Shown: positions 37,492 through 46,425 of the stretch, in pieces | How positions within the stretch are numbered: position 1 is the first letter of the stretch | Layout of the letters: each line of letters opens with the position of its first letter | Assembly: GCA_017301995.1 (NCBI GenBank) | Contig: JAFLEH010000033.1 | Span: forward strand, 22,557 to 86,556 | Direction: 5' to 3' | Source of the DNA: Verrucomicrobiota bacterium | GTDB lineage: Bacteria; Verrucomicrobiota; Verrucomicrobiia; Verrucomicrobiales; Akkermansiaceae | DNA length: 64,000 nucleotides | Notes under the pieces: generated by a model | The model's database searches: none | What the model saw: the letters and a program-made list of their open reading frames with translations, nothing else | What the model was told of the DNA's origin: nothing | Position numbers and translations under genes: made by a program

Positions 37492-38222
37492 GATTTTCGG
37501 AAGGTTACCAGCATGACAAGGTCCTGAAGGTCATAGCCGATGTCGCTTTTGTCGGTGTGGGTGAGTTCCATGAATACGATCACGTCCATGGGGCCGATCT
37601 TGACCTTGCCACTGGCGTCCAGATAGGGGCGTACGAAGCTCTCCAGAGAAGGGGCGTTGTAGTCCGGGACATTCGGCGGCGGAGTACTCCCGTTGACCAA
37701 TGTCCTCACGTTGTCACCGCTCAGCGAGGTGTAGAATGTGCTCCAGGAGTTGTTGTAATAGTATTGCCCGCCGAAATACATCGGCTTGAGCTTGGTCACG
37801 GAGTAAGTCTTGATGATCCCCTGCTGTTGGACGATGGTGTCGGTGTTCTTGCCGTCGAAGATCGTGCTCCAACTGGTGGATCCGTTGTACCGGAGTTTTC
37901 CGGCGGTGCGGATGTAAACGATCTTGCCGTAGTTGTCCTGGGTGGTAACCCCGGCACCGAGGATCCGGATGTCGCAGATCAGGTTCTCCTTGGGAGTCAC
38001 CGTGGCGGGAGGGGTCACCGTCACGAAGTCCTCGACCACGGAGGGATAGTTGATACCCCATGTCAGGGTGGGCTTGGTTCCCGTCTGCACGACCGTCGGG
38101 AAAGCCGTCAGGCTCCCGGTCGGAATCGACGGGTTGGTGGATTGGCCGGACGCGCCGCCGACGGTCGCGAGAGCGACCACGGCCAGAACCGCGCCCAAAG
38201 AGGCGGTTGGTTTCGTTTTCAT
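37488..38222 (-). CDS. Cassette 1, first gene: secreted protein of unknown function (paralogue of 40983-41726)
   Basis: 244 aa. Signal sequence MKTKPTASLGAVLAVVALAT. Very strong similarity to its paralogue at 40983: KENLICD(I/V)RILGAGVT, YYYNNSWST, GDNVRTLVNG, NVPDYNAPSLESF, KVKIGPMDVIVFMELTHTDK and DIGYDLQDLV. The PSVV..(F/Y)VTV..P segment near residue 60 suggests an Ig-like fold. Lead gene of cassette 1; its upstream gap (149 bases) separates it from the 38372-39178 gene. Confidence 0.75.
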   Translation of the reverse strand: MKTKPTASLGAVLAVVALATVGGASGQSTNPSIPTGSLTAFPTVVQTGTKPTLTWGINYPSVVEDFVTVTPPATVTPKENLICDIRILGAGVTTQDNYGKIVYIRTAGKLRYNGSTSWSTIFDGKNTDTIVQQQGIIKTYSVTKLKPMYFGGQYYYNNSWSTFYTSLSGDNVRTLVNGSTPPPNVPDYNAPSLESFVRPYLDASGKVKIGPMDVIVFMELTHTDKSDIGYDLQDLVMLVTFRKS

Positions 38223-38371
38223 GCTAGGGTGTCTGTTGGATCACCGGGCCGACCATCGCGCCTGACGTCCGCCGGGTGAAGCGGATGGGGCGTTGGGGTG
38301 AAGGTTGGCGGAAGGTGACCGGGTGCGATTTCAGAGGGTGGGTGTTGAACAGCGAATATCAGGGTGAGATT

Positions 38372-39178
38372 CTAACGGGAGCCGCCGGGTGTTGTCTCCC
38401 GCGGAGAGAGCCAATCGCGCCAAGGACCGCTTGGCACCTGGCGGTCACGGACAAATCGCCATTGCACGCGATCGCCGCTGTGGAATCCCAAATAATCCCG
38501 CACCGCAGGGCTAAGATCGATGCCCGCGGACTGGTTCCGGTTGGCGCGCGGCGGCTCGGAGCCGAAAACATATTGCCAGTGGTCGGTTTCGAAAGGCCCC
38601 ACATCCTCCCACTGGGCGTACGCCACTTTTCCTTCGTAGTGGACCGCCACCCACTTTCCTTTGCATACGGAAATCCCGTCGCCCCGGAAACTTTCCCAGA
38701 ACCATGGAATCACCTCGGACGCCTCCGGGCGGTGCATCCCTCCCGAAGCCACATCGTTGTAGGGCAGCGCGACGTAAAACGGGTTCATCTGCGGCACAAA
38801 CCCCTCCGGGACCCAACCGGAACGGTGATCCGGATCGTCGTAGCCGCCAAAATTGGCCACCCAGTTCTGATCCCAGGCGCTCATGCTGTTCGGGGTCGGA
38901 TTGTTTTCCGATGGCTTCTCGCCAATCCAGAACACGGTGCCCACCACATTGCGTTTCCACGGAGTTGCCGCCCGGATCGGTTCTCGGGATTGCTCCTGCA
39001 CCACGCGCGCCGCGGCTGGCACCCCGAACGGATCGCTCAATCCGGGCAATGCCTCGCGTCGATCCTCGAGAAAACGGTCATGCACCCCAGCCAGCCGGTC
39101 CGACAAACGGGCCGCCAACGCTGGCCCCGTAAGGAGCAGGCCGCACAAGCTGACCGATATTGCGAGGTGTCGTTTCAT
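38372..39178 (-). CDS. Secreted protein, possibly a double-psi beta-barrel domain
   Basis: 268 aa, start MKRHLAISVSL with signal ending LLLTGPALA. The mature half contains NPFYVALPYND and VAYAQWEDVGPFETDHWQY with AGIDLSPAVRDYLG, a D-x-GP / DLSP pattern reminiscent of RlpA- or 3D-type double-psi barrels that act on cell wall; this is a weak resemblance. It lies between the two cassette copies on the same strand. A probable promoter lies upstream at 39258-39284. Confidence 0.6.
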   Translation of the reverse strand: MKRHLAISVSLCGLLLTGPALAARLSDRLAGVHDRFLEDRREALPGLSDPFGVPAAARVVQEQSREPIRAATPWKRNVVGTVFWIGEKPSENNPTPNSMSAWDQNWVANFGGYDDPDHRSGWVPEGFVPQMNPFYVALPYNDVASGGMHRPEASEVIPWFWESFRGDGISVCKGKWVAVHYEGKVAYAQWEDVGPFETDHWQYVFGSEPPRANRNQSAGIDLSPAVRDYLGFHSGDRVQWRFVRDRQVPSGPWRDWLSPRETTPGGSR

Positions 39179-39257
39179 CCTTGGGTTCAGCACCCCCGCG
39201 GTTCTTGCGGTTGGTGATAGGCCGAAGGTAAACAATCCGGATCGGTTTACAAGAAAA

Positions 39258-39284
39258 ATTTTAGGTTTTTTGACATTTTTTCAA
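39258..39284 (-). promoter_or_regulatory. Possible sigma-70-like promoter in an AT-rich gap
   Basis: Read on the minus strand: TTGAAA at 39284-39279 and TAAAAT at 39263-39258, with a 15-base spacer, slightly short. It stands in an AT-rich block (39236-39310) unlike the surrounding GC-rich DNA, 80 bases before the 38372-39178 start. Confidence 0.35.
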
Positions 39285-39405
39285 AATTTAACCTTTCTTA
39301 AGGACTTTCCACCGATCGCTTGCGGCTCTAGCACCCGAAAAGGATCAAAAAACCGATCATTCCCTCGCTTGCTCCACCCAGCAGGCATCCTCCGGGGCGG
39401 ATGAA

Positions 39406-40437
39406 TCACTCGTAAGTGGTCACCATGCCGTTCACCTTGAGGGTGAGCTTCACGTCAAAGGTGACATAGGCCAGCCGGTCAATACCGAACGGGGTCTCGG
39501 TGAGCAATTCCAGAGTCCATGTCCCATCTCGCTCGAAGATGTTGCCATAGTCCTTGACGGCGAGCACCCGACTTTGGGGCACCGTGTCGTTGACCACCAA
39601 CATGGATCCCGGAACCACCGTGCCGGTCGTTCCGAGGCTGGCTGCGCCCGGATAAACCTGCGCATAGGTCTTCGAAGAAGGATAGAGATCGTTGAGGGTG
39701 AAGGTCAGCGGAGGACATGCCACCCGGATCTTCTCGCCCTCCCGGATGCCGGAGATCGATCCGTCGGCCACCGGCCAAATCTGCACGGTTTGCGCGGCCA
39801 GTTGGCCTGCGGGCGCTTGGTAATCCTCCAGGGAAAACACGGAAAAACGCTCCTCGCCGCGAACCTTGGCACGGTCCGCTCCGGGAACCGAGGTGATCGA
39901 ATAATTCAGGGTCTGCGTTCCGTTCTGGCTCACCGACACTTGGGAAAGCAACGTCGCTTGGGTCCGGTCGAGGTTGACGCCGGTGCCGCCCGCCCCGTAG
40001 GATTGGACATGGCGCAGGAGGTTCACGCTCTTGGCGGCAGCCGGGTCGGTCGCGCCGCCGAGCAAATTGGACACCGCCACCGTCACGGTGAACGGACGGT
40101 CCGCGCGGGTCCTTGGCATGACCGCGTAGGGGTCCTCGGTCTTGATCGAGACCTCGGCGGCCGGGATGTAGGCACCGACGAACTGCGAGTCCAGCAGATA
40201 GCTGGTAAGAGGCGAGGATTTGACAGTCCAAAGCTCAAACCGGGAACCTGAACTGTCCACCGGCAGAGGCGACATCGAACCGCCGTTGGAACTCGCCGCA
40301 GCCACCGACATGTCCCATTGGACACCGGACGGGACCTGGACCTGCCGGATGAAATTCACGAACGCCGGTTGGTCGTCCGCCCGCAAAACCACGGCGGCAC
40401 AAAACAAACACACCGTCATTTGGATGAAGTTTCTCAT
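39406..40437 (-). CDS. Cassette 2, third gene: secreted protein of unknown function
   Basis: 343 aa, exactly the same length as its paralogue at 35915-36946. Start MRNFIQMTVCLFCAAVVLRA is a signal peptide; the longer frame to 40641 runs antisense-like through the neighbouring gene and was rejected. The ATG overlaps the preceding stop by four bases. Conserved blocks with cassette 1 cover almost the whole protein, with most differences in the signal peptide and near residues 35-45. Function unknown. Confidence 0.7.
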   Translation of the reverse strand: MRNFIQMTVCLFCAAVVLRADDQPAFVNFIRQVQVPSGVQWDMSVAAASSNGGSMSPLPVDSSGSRFELWTVKSSPLTSYLLDSQFVGAYIPAAEVSIKTEDPYAVMPRTRADRPFTVTVAVSNLLGGATDPAAAKSVNLLRHVQSYGAGGTGVNLDRTQATLLSQVSVSQNGTQTLNYSITSVPGADRAKVRGEERFSVFSLEDYQAPAGQLAAQTVQIWPVADGSISGIREGEKIRVACPPLTFTLNDLYPSSKTYAQVYPGAASLGTTGTVVPGSMLVVNDTVPQSRVLAVKDYGNIFERDGTWTLELLTETPFGIDRLAYVTFDVKLTLKVNGMVTTYE

Positions 40438-40976
40438 TTTTTCGTAGTCCCTGCTTCCGGCACGGGTCGGTATTCTAGCACGGATATTGGCCCTCCCAGA
40501 AACGTGGCAACCACCACATTTCCGGATTCGGCAACACGCCGGACGGTCTTGTCCGGCAACAACGCGCGGCCAGCCGCTTCGTCCAAGGTCACCTCGACTG
40601 TCGTTATCCATTCGCGGTGGATCGCCAAAAACTCTTCCCAAGTCACGACCTGCGAACCATCCCGCATAGCCAACCGCGAACGGAAGCGCTCGGGTACCGC
40701 CAGCAGGGCGCGCTTCGGCACCAAGGTCGCCACGCCGCCATGGCAGAGCAAATCCGAGCGCTCGATCAAATCGCCTGGCCGACCGGTTTTCGAGGGATCG
40801 GCCCCTTGGCAGGGTTTCATGCCCTCCGGCAGAGCCGGTTCGCCTTCCGCCTTTTTGCGGGCCAGCAACTGCTCATGAGTCGCGGCGTCCCGCATCACCG
40901 GCGGCGCGGCCACCGCAAGACCGGCCGACCCTAAGGTCAGCCAGCCAAGCAGCGGATACTTGAAAGCGATGTTCAT
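40434..40976 (-). CDS. Cassette 2, second gene: secreted protein of unknown function
   Basis: 180 aa, signal MNIAFKYPLLGWLTLGSAGL. Shares PPVMRDAATHEQLL-like start, CHGGVATLVPKRALL and WITTVEV with 36943-37491 but diverges more than the other two gene pairs. C-terminus ends EAGTTKK. It is six bases downstream of the first cassette gene. Confidence 0.7.
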   Translation of the reverse strand: MNIAFKYPLLGWLTLGSAGLAVAAPPVMRDAATHEQLLARKKAEGEPALPEGMKPCQGADPSKTGRPGDLIERSDLLCHGGVATLVPKRALLAVPERFRSRLAMRDGSQVVTWEEFLAIHREWITTVEVTLDEAAGRALLPDKTVRRVAESGNVVVATFLGGPISVLEYRPVPEAGTTKK

Positions 40977-40982
40977 CGGCGC

Positions 40983-41726
40983 TTAGGACTTGCGGAAGGT
41001 GACGAGCAGCACAAGGTCTTGGAGGTCGTATCCGATATCGCTCTTGTCGGTGTGGGTCAGTTCCATGAACACGATCACGTCCATCGGACCGATTTTGACC
41101 TTGCCGGACGAGTCCAGATACGGGCGGAGGAAACTCTCGAGCGACGGCGCGTTGTAGTCCGGCACGTTGCTAGGCGGGGTCTGTCCGTTCACTAGCGTCC
41201 GGACGTTGTCGCCGTTCAGCGAGGTGTATTGCGTGGACCAACTGTTATTGTAGTAGTAGCGGCCGCCGAAGTCGATCGCCTGACCCTTCGTGATATTGAA
41301 GGTCTTGATGATGTTCTGTTTCTTGACGACTTGGTCGGTGTTGACTCCGTCAAAGATGGTCGTCCAGGTCGAAGACCCGTTCACCCGCATGCGGCCTTCG
41401 GTGCGGACGAACGTGTAGTTGGAGCTGTTCGACGCCTTGGCCGTCACGCCGGCGCCGAGGATCCTCACGTCGCAAATGAGGTTTTCCTTGGGCTGGACCG
41501 TTCCGGGAGGAACAACCGTCACATAGTTTTGCACCACCGAGGGGTAGGTGATGTTCCAGTTCAGCACCGGACGGGCCCCCACCCGGACCATTGAGTGGGA
41601 CACGCTCAATGATCCGGTGGGAACCCCGGTTGGGGAGGGCGAAGACTCCGCCCTCAGTCCAGTCGTGACCGAGGCGGAGAGAATGAGAGCGGCCGCAAGG
41701 GTGCCGCACAGTAGTTTCGATTTCAT
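40983..41726 (-). CDS. Cassette 2, first gene: secreted protein of unknown function
   Basis: 247 aa from Met 41726 (MKSKLLCGTLAAALILSASV, a signal peptide). The longer frame to 42077 crosses a GC-skewed, low-quality leader and is not needed. Highly similar to 37488-38222 over the whole mature region, notably the PKENLICDVRILGAGVT, YYYNNSWST and GPMDVIVFMELTHTDKSD blocks. It heads cassette 2, and a 607-base non-coding, partly AT-rich stretch lies upstream. Confidence 0.75.
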   Translation of the reverse strand: MKSKLLCGTLAAALILSASVTTGLRAESSPSPTGVPTGSLSVSHSMVRVGARPVLNWNITYPSVVQNYVTVVPPGTVQPKENLICDVRILGAGVTAKASNSSNYTFVRTEGRMRVNGSSTWTTIFDGVNTDQVVKKQNIIKTFNITKGQAIDFGGRYYYNNSWSTQYTSLNGDNVRTLVNGQTPPSNVPDYNAPSLESFLRPYLDSSGKVKIGPMDVIVFMELTHTDKSDIGYDLQDLVLLVTFRKS

Positions 41727-42333
41727 GTTTCGGGGGGGGTTGGGGGAGTGCGTCGCGGGCACTATTCCGCCTAGCCACAAGGGCGCGACGGAATACGTGA
41801 CCGGGGGGGAGACGCGACAGGCAGCCGGGGGACTACCGTCAGGATTCAGCAATGTCAGGGGGATGGGGTGTGGGTGACGCTCCGCGCACAACCGTGCGCT
41901 CGGCGGCGAGAGATTCGCTCTCTTCCTCCCCCTTTGCAAGCCAATACTGTTAGCAAAGCGAAAAATTTCCCGCGTTTTCGCGCAGACATTATACCCAGGT
42001 ATCAATATATGCGCACACCATGAATGAAAAACATTGATTTTCCAACACCTTAAGCTGTTATCCACGGGGCGATCCAAAAACGAAAAAAATGCGCGTCTTT
42101 TCTTGTGATTTCTTAACCATTATTAAGCTTTCTGCAAAATGGATTTCCTCGCCCACCGGATTTCCCATCTTTCCAACTATGTCCGGCATCACAAAAAGCC
42201 TTCATTTCCAGAGCTTTAGGGGGGGCGATCCAATTTGATCGCCCTTTCCCACACCGACCACATGACGTCGAGCGCATTTATTTGAGATTAGCCGCTTGAC
42301 CTGGTTGCCCGCCGGCCCTACGACCACTCCCGC
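41727..42333. other. Long intergenic region, partly AT-rich, between divergent genes
   Basis: 607 bases with no gene that I can support. ~41930-42130 is markedly AT-rich compared with the genome. A TTATCCACG match to the DnaA-box core (TTWTNCACA) is at 42058-42066, but only one is seen. A perfect hairpin is at 42223-42244. Promoters for cassette 2 (minus) and for the DEAD-box gene (plus) must lie here. Confidence 0.55.
42223..42244. terminator. Strong hairpin upstream of the DEAD-box gene
   Basis: Stem GGGCGATC (42223-42230), loop CAATTT, stem GATCGCCC (42237-42244), followed by TTTCCC. It is perfectly paired. It is 90 bases upstream of the helicase start, so it could be an attenuator or a transcription barrier rather than an end-of-gene terminator. 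Confidence 0.4.
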
Positions 42334-43527
42334 ATGGGTTTTAGTTCACTCGGGCTCTCCGCAGCCGTCTTGCAGGCCGTTCAGGAAACGGGATACCAAA
42401 CGCCAACGCCGATTCAGGCGCAGGCGATACCGATCATTCTGGCCGGGCGCGACGTCATCGGGGCCTCGCAAACCGGCACCGGCAAGACCGCGGCCTTCGC
42501 CCTCCCCACCCTTTCCAAGATCGAAAAACTCGGAAAACCCCAAATCCTCGTTCTGGAACCCACCCGCGAACTGGCCCATCAGGTCGCGGAGTCGTTTGAA
42601 AAGTACGGAAAGCACACCGGCCTCAAAGTGGCGCTCCTCTACGGCGGAGTGGGCCTCGGACCGCAATCCGAACAACTCGCCGCCGGTGCCGACATCGTGG
42701 TCGCCACACCGGGACGCCTGGTTGACCATTTCTACCGCGCGACGATGCGCTTCGGCGCGCTCAAAACGCTGATCCTCGACGAAGTGGACCGAATGCTCGA
42801 CATGGGATTCCTTCCCCAAGTCCGGAAAATCGTCAATCTCTGCCCTTGGGAAGGCCGCCAGACGCTGTTTTTCTCCGCCACCATGCCTCCGGCGATCCAA
42901 ACCTTCGCCCAGTGGTGCCTCACGGACCCGCAAAGCATCGAGATCGCCCGCCGCTCCGTGCCCACCACCGTCACCCATGCCTTTTATCCGGTGGCAATGG
43001 ACCAGCGGGATGATCTGCTCCTCGCTTTGCTCAAGGAAACCGACTACCACTCGGTGATGATTTTCACCCGCACCCGCAAGGAGGCCGATGAAGTCTGCGC
43101 ACTGATCAAGACCACCGGGCAAAAGAAAGTGGCCGCCATGCACTCGGACATTTCCCAGGTGGACCGGATGAAGGCCCTCGCCGGATTCAAGGCCGGCGAC
43201 TATGAAATCCTCGTCGCCACGGACGTCGCCGCCCGCGGGATCGACATTTCCGGCGTTTCCCACGTCATCAACTACCGGGTCCCGGAAAACGCGGAGGACT
43301 ACGTCCACCGGATCGGCCGCACCGGCCGCGCCGAAGCGGAAGGCGATGCCTTCACCATCCTGACCGCCGACGAACTCGACTTCGCGAAATCCGTGGAAGT
43401 GTTCATCGACCAGCCGATCCCGCGCAGGAAAATCGAGAATTTCGCCTATTCCTACACCGCGTTGTTGGACGACTCGCCGCGCAAGCAGATCCGGCGTCCC
43501 AAAACCGGCGGCAAGAAGCGCCGCTGA
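42334..43527 (+). CDS. DEAD-box RNA helicase, RhlE-like
   Basis: 397 aa. Motifs in order: Q motif YQTPTPIQAQAIPIIL, Walker A ASQTGTGKTA, PTRELAHQ, TPGRL, the Walker B box as DEVD (LILDEVDRMLDMGF, with Val for Ala), SAT in FFSATMP, ATDVAARGIDI and HRIGRTGRA. C-terminus is basic (RRPKTGGKKRR). ATP-dependent RNA unwinding, likely in ribosome assembly or RNA decay and cold adaptation; the specific role is not readable. The start at 42334 is an ATG. Confidence 0.9.
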   Translation: MGFSSLGLSAAVLQAVQETGYQTPTPIQAQAIPIILAGRDVIGASQTGTGKTAAFALPTLSKIEKLGKPQILVLEPTRELAHQVAESFEKYGKHTGLKVALLYGGVGLGPQSEQLAAGADIVVATPGRLVDHFYRATMRFGALKTLILDEVDRMLDMGFLPQVRKIVNLCPWEGRQTLFFSATMPPAIQTFAQWCLTDPQSIEIARRSVPTTVTHAFYPVAMDQRDDLLLALLKETDYHSVMIFTRTRKEADEVCALIKTTGQKKVAAMHSDISQVDRMKALAGFKAGDYEILVATDVAARGIDISGVSHVINYRVPENAEDYVHRIGRTGRAEAEGDAFTILTADELDFAKSVEVFIDQPIPRRKIENFAYSYTALLDDSPRKQIRRPKTGGKKRR

Positions 43528-43627
43528 GCCGCTCGCCGGACTCCATCCGATTTCCATCAGAAATCCCGCAAGAATTTTGCGGCCGATATCGTAGAGGGGC
43601 GGAACAGAACGCTCCCAGCGATATCCG

Positions 43628-44281
43628 GTGGGACGCCAACCGCTTCCAACCGATTCTCCCGTGCCGCCAACCCGCAAACCACCCACCCGAGCCGAAATCG
43701 CCGAATTCGAACCGTTCGCCGGCTTGGAACTTGACCGGATATCGCTGATCACCAGCCAGACTGCCGCGGAAGCCGCTTTCGCCCAACTGGCGGCGGCAAA
43801 GTGGATCGGGTTCGACACCGAATCCCGCCCGACGTTCCGCAAAGGGCAACATCAGGACGGGCCGCATGTGATCCAATTTTCCACCGCCGAACGCGCGTTC
43901 GTGTTCCAATCCGCACGCGCGGACACCCTGCCCGTCGTGCTGCGTATCCTATCCAGCCCGGACATCCACAAGGTGGGGTTCGGCCTCAGCGGGGATTACC
44001 GGCAGATCCAGCAACGCTTCGGCATCCGGCCCGCGGCCACCACCGACCTCGATCGCGAGTTCCGGAAACTCGGCTACCGCGACGCCCTCGGCGTCCGCTC
44101 CGCAGTGGCCATCCTGTTCGGCCGCAGACTCCTGAAGTCCAAATCCACCGCCACCACCAACTGGGCGTCCCCGCGGCTAACCGAATCGCAACTCCGCTAC
44201 GCGGCCAACGACGCCTACGCCGCGCTCAGGGTCTATCAGGCGCTGCGCGACGGAGCCATTGGGATCGCCCCGACGGAATAG
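43628..44281 (+). CDS. DEDDy-type 3'-5' exonuclease (RNase D-like)
   Basis: 217 aa from a GTG at 43628 (GTG at 43661 is also in frame). DEDD motifs: GFDTES (Asp, Glu), GFGLSGDYRQI (Asp), and the final YAANDAYAALRVY with Tyr and Asp. No HRDC domain, so it is a single-domain nuclease and could be RNase D-like or a WRN-exo-like DNA nuclease. Substrate not assigned. It follows the helicase by 100 bases on the same strand, and the pair may act together on RNA. Confidence 0.75.
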   Translation: MGRQPLPTDSPVPPTRKPPTRAEIAEFEPFAGLELDRISLITSQTAAEAAFAQLAAAKWIGFDTESRPTFRKGQHQDGPHVIQFSTAERAFVFQSARADTLPVVLRILSSPDIHKVGFGLSGDYRQIQQRFGIRPAATTDLDREFRKLGYRDALGVRSAVAILFGRRLLKSKSTATTNWASPRLTESQLRYAANDAYAALRVYQALRDGAIGIAPTE

Positions 44282-44425
44282 CGTCACATAACTTTTGTTC
44301 GGTTAGTTTATCAGACCGGCAGGCGGCCGGCTCGCCCCCGCGCGGGACGATTCGGGCGATTTCCGCTGTTTTTCGGGAAAAATCGAAACAAACCGCCGCC
44401 AACGGATCGCTTCATCCGTGCGACT

Positions 44426-45361
44426 ATGAAACACAACTCCCACCTCCTCGCTCCCATCCTGCTCGCCGGAATCGGCCTCGCCCTTCCCGCGACCGCGGAA
44501 CCGGAAGCCAAGCCCGACCAACCGGCCGCCGAAGCGGCGAAACCCGCGCCCGAAGCGAAGCCGTTCCTCGGCGTCGGCTCCAGCAACGTGCCTGGATTTC
44601 TCGGCAAGCACCTGAAGCTGCCGGAAGGCTCCGGCGTACTCGTGCGCGATCTCGCCCCCGAAGGCCCGGCCGCCAAAGCGGGAATCCAGGTTGACGACGT
44701 GATCACCGAAATCAACGGCAAGGCCGTGGGCTCCCACGCCGAAATGGTCGATCAGATCCTCACCCACAAGCCCGGCGACGAAATCACTCTCAAGTTCATC
44801 CACGAAGGCACGCCTGGCCAGGCCGCGGTCAAGCTCGGCGAACGTCCGGCCCAGCCGAAGGAAGACATCGGGGAGCCGGAAAACGCGGCGGAAGGGATCG
44901 CCATCCCCGACATCGGCGGAAACCTCCCGCCCGAAATGCAAAAGCGCATAAAGGAGGCCATGGACAATGCCCTGAAAGGCAACGGCGGCATGATGCAGCT
45001 CAAGATCGTTCCGGGAGAGGGCGGCCTCAAAATCCAGCCCGGAGACGGCGGCGCACAGGGAAACTTCCAATTCAACATGGCCTCCAGCATCAACCTGATG
45101 GACGACGAAGGCTCCGTGGAATTGAAGAAAACCGGCGACGGCAGCGAGGTCAAGGTGCGCGACAAGGAAGGCAAGCAAGTCTGGAGCGGCCCGTGGGATA
45201 CCGAACAGGACAAGGCGGCGGCCCCGCCGGAGATCCGCGCCAGAATCGAAAAACTGAACTTCAACATGCAGATCAATCCGGGGCGTCCTGACAACGAGGA
45301 TCCGCCAAAACCGGACAAGGGGGAAAAGCCGGCGGAAGGCGACGCCGAACCGGCGAAGTGA
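44426..45361 (+). CDS. Exported PDZ-domain protein
   Basis: 311 aa. Signal MKHNSHLLAPILLAGIGLAL. An Ala/Pro/Lys-rich linker is followed by a PDZ domain at residues ~45-135 (GVLVRDLAPEGPAAKAGIQV, then the binding-loop region VDDVITEINGKAV). The C-terminal ~170 residues are acidic and hydrophilic with no protease motif, so it is a PDZ adaptor rather than a DegP/HtrA protease. Periplasmic. A strong terminator follows. Confidence 0.8.
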   Translation: MKHNSHLLAPILLAGIGLALPATAEPEAKPDQPAAEAAKPAPEAKPFLGVGSSNVPGFLGKHLKLPEGSGVLVRDLAPEGPAAKAGIQVDDVITEINGKAVGSHAEMVDQILTHKPGDEITLKFIHEGTPGQAAVKLGERPAQPKEDIGEPENAAEGIAIPDIGGNLPPEMQKRIKEAMDNALKGNGGMMQLKIVPGEGGLKIQPGDGGAQGNFQFNMASSINLMDDEGSVELKKTGDGSEVKVRDKEGKQVWSGPWDTEQDKAAAPPEIRARIEKLNFNMQINPGRPDNEDPPKPDKGEKPAEGDAEPAK

Positions 45362-45389
45362 TCCCGGGAAACAGATAACCTAACCAACA

Positions 45390-45415
45390 AAATCCGCGGC
45401 TCCCACCGCGGATTT
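45390..45415. terminator. Bidirectional rho-independent terminator
   Basis: Perfect ten-base stem AAATCCGCGG / CCGCGGATTT around the loop CTCCCA, followed on the plus strand by TTGTTTT. It lies between the convergent ends of the PDZ gene (45361) and the oxidoreductase gene (45421), so it can terminate both. Confidence 0.85.
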
Positions 45416-45420
45416 TTGTT

Positions 45421-46350
45421 TTATTCCCCGCCCATTCCCTGCCGGATCAACCGGGTGATCTCCAGCGCCACCGCCAAGGCCGCGGTCCCCTGTTGGCCGC
45501 TCACCGCAGGCGCCGCGCCCGCGGCAACGCTGTTGGCGAACGCCGCAAGCTCCAACCGCAGCGGCTCGTCCCGCTCGACCTCCACCTCGGAGCGCTTGAT
45601 CTCCATTCCCTCCCGCCAGTGGATATGTCCCGCCTGCGCCATGTAATCGAGCGAAAGATAACAATCCTCCTGGAACACCCGGAGCTTGCGCATCCGCTCC
45701 GGGCTGATCCGGCTGGCGGTCACGTTTGCCACGCAGCCGCTCTCAAACCGGATCCGGGCGTTGGCGATATCCTCGCTCCCGGTCAGCACCGAAACGCCAA
45801 CCGCATCCACACTCACCACAGGCGAGCGCACCAGATGAAGAATGATCTCCAGATCGTGGATCATCACGTCCAGCACCACCCCGATGTCCATGCTCCGGTT
45901 CGGAAATGGCGACAACCGGTGGGCTTCGATGAACCGCGGTCGCGACAGCTTCTTTTCCAACTCCCGCATCACCGGATTGAAACGTTCGATGTGGCCGATC
46001 TGGAGCACCCGGCCGGTCCGCTGGGCGGTTTCCACCAGCGTCTGGGCGTCCTCCACCGAAGGAGCGATCGGCTTTTCCATCAGAACATGCGCGCCGTTTT
46101 CCATCAGCTTGCATCCGACCTCGCGGTGCGCCACCGTCGGCACCGCCACGCTTACCGCCTCACAGCACGCCGCCAGATCCTCCAGCGAATCGACCGCCCG
46201 CGTGCCGAATTCCTCCGCCACCGCCGCGGCGCGCGCCGGATCGGCGTCGTACACCGCCGCCAGTTCCACCTGCTCCAATAGGGAATAGACCCGCGCGTGG
46301 TTCCGCCCCATCGCCCCGGCTCCCGCCACTCCTGCTTGAATTTTACGCAT
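45421..46350 (-). CDS. Gfo/Idh/MocA family oxidoreductase
   Basis: 309 aa from MRKIQAGVAGAGAMGRNHAR (Rossmann GAGAMG motif). Also VLMEKPIAPSVEDA (EKP), IGHIERFNPVM and DVMIHDLEIILHL (His-Asp catalytic region). The GHIERFNP form is typical of a subgroup found near lipid A or sugar-nucleotide genes (GnnA-like UDP-GlcNAc 3-dehydrogenases), but no lpx neighbour is visible, so the substrate stays open. The twelve extra N-terminal residues of the longer frame were rejected because Met at 46350 fits the fold. Confidence 0.8.
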   Translation of the reverse strand: MRKIQAGVAGAGAMGRNHARVYSLLEQVELAAVYDADPARAAAVAEEFGTRAVDSLEDLAACCEAVSVAVPTVAHREVGCKLMENGAHVLMEKPIAPSVEDAQTLVETAQRTGRVLQIGHIERFNPVMRELEKKLSRPRFIEAHRLSPFPNRSMDIGVVLDVMIHDLEIILHLVRSPVVSVDAVGVSVLTGSEDIANARIRFESGCVANVTASRISPERMRKLRVFQEDCYLSLDYMAQAGHIHWREGMEIKRSEVEVERDEPLRLELAAFANSVAAGAAPAVSGQQGTAALAVALEITRLIRQGMGGE

Positions 46351-46425
46351 GGCCGGAGCATGCCGCGCCCCGCAGGCTCCGGGCAAGCATTATCAGCCGT
46401 TCCGCCGGGATTGACCGTCCGCGGG

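Noticed and set aside
42058..42066. Possible replication origin (DnaA box)
   Set aside because: Only one box, no cluster, and the last base does not match the consensus. dnaB at 14036 is not evidence of an origin.
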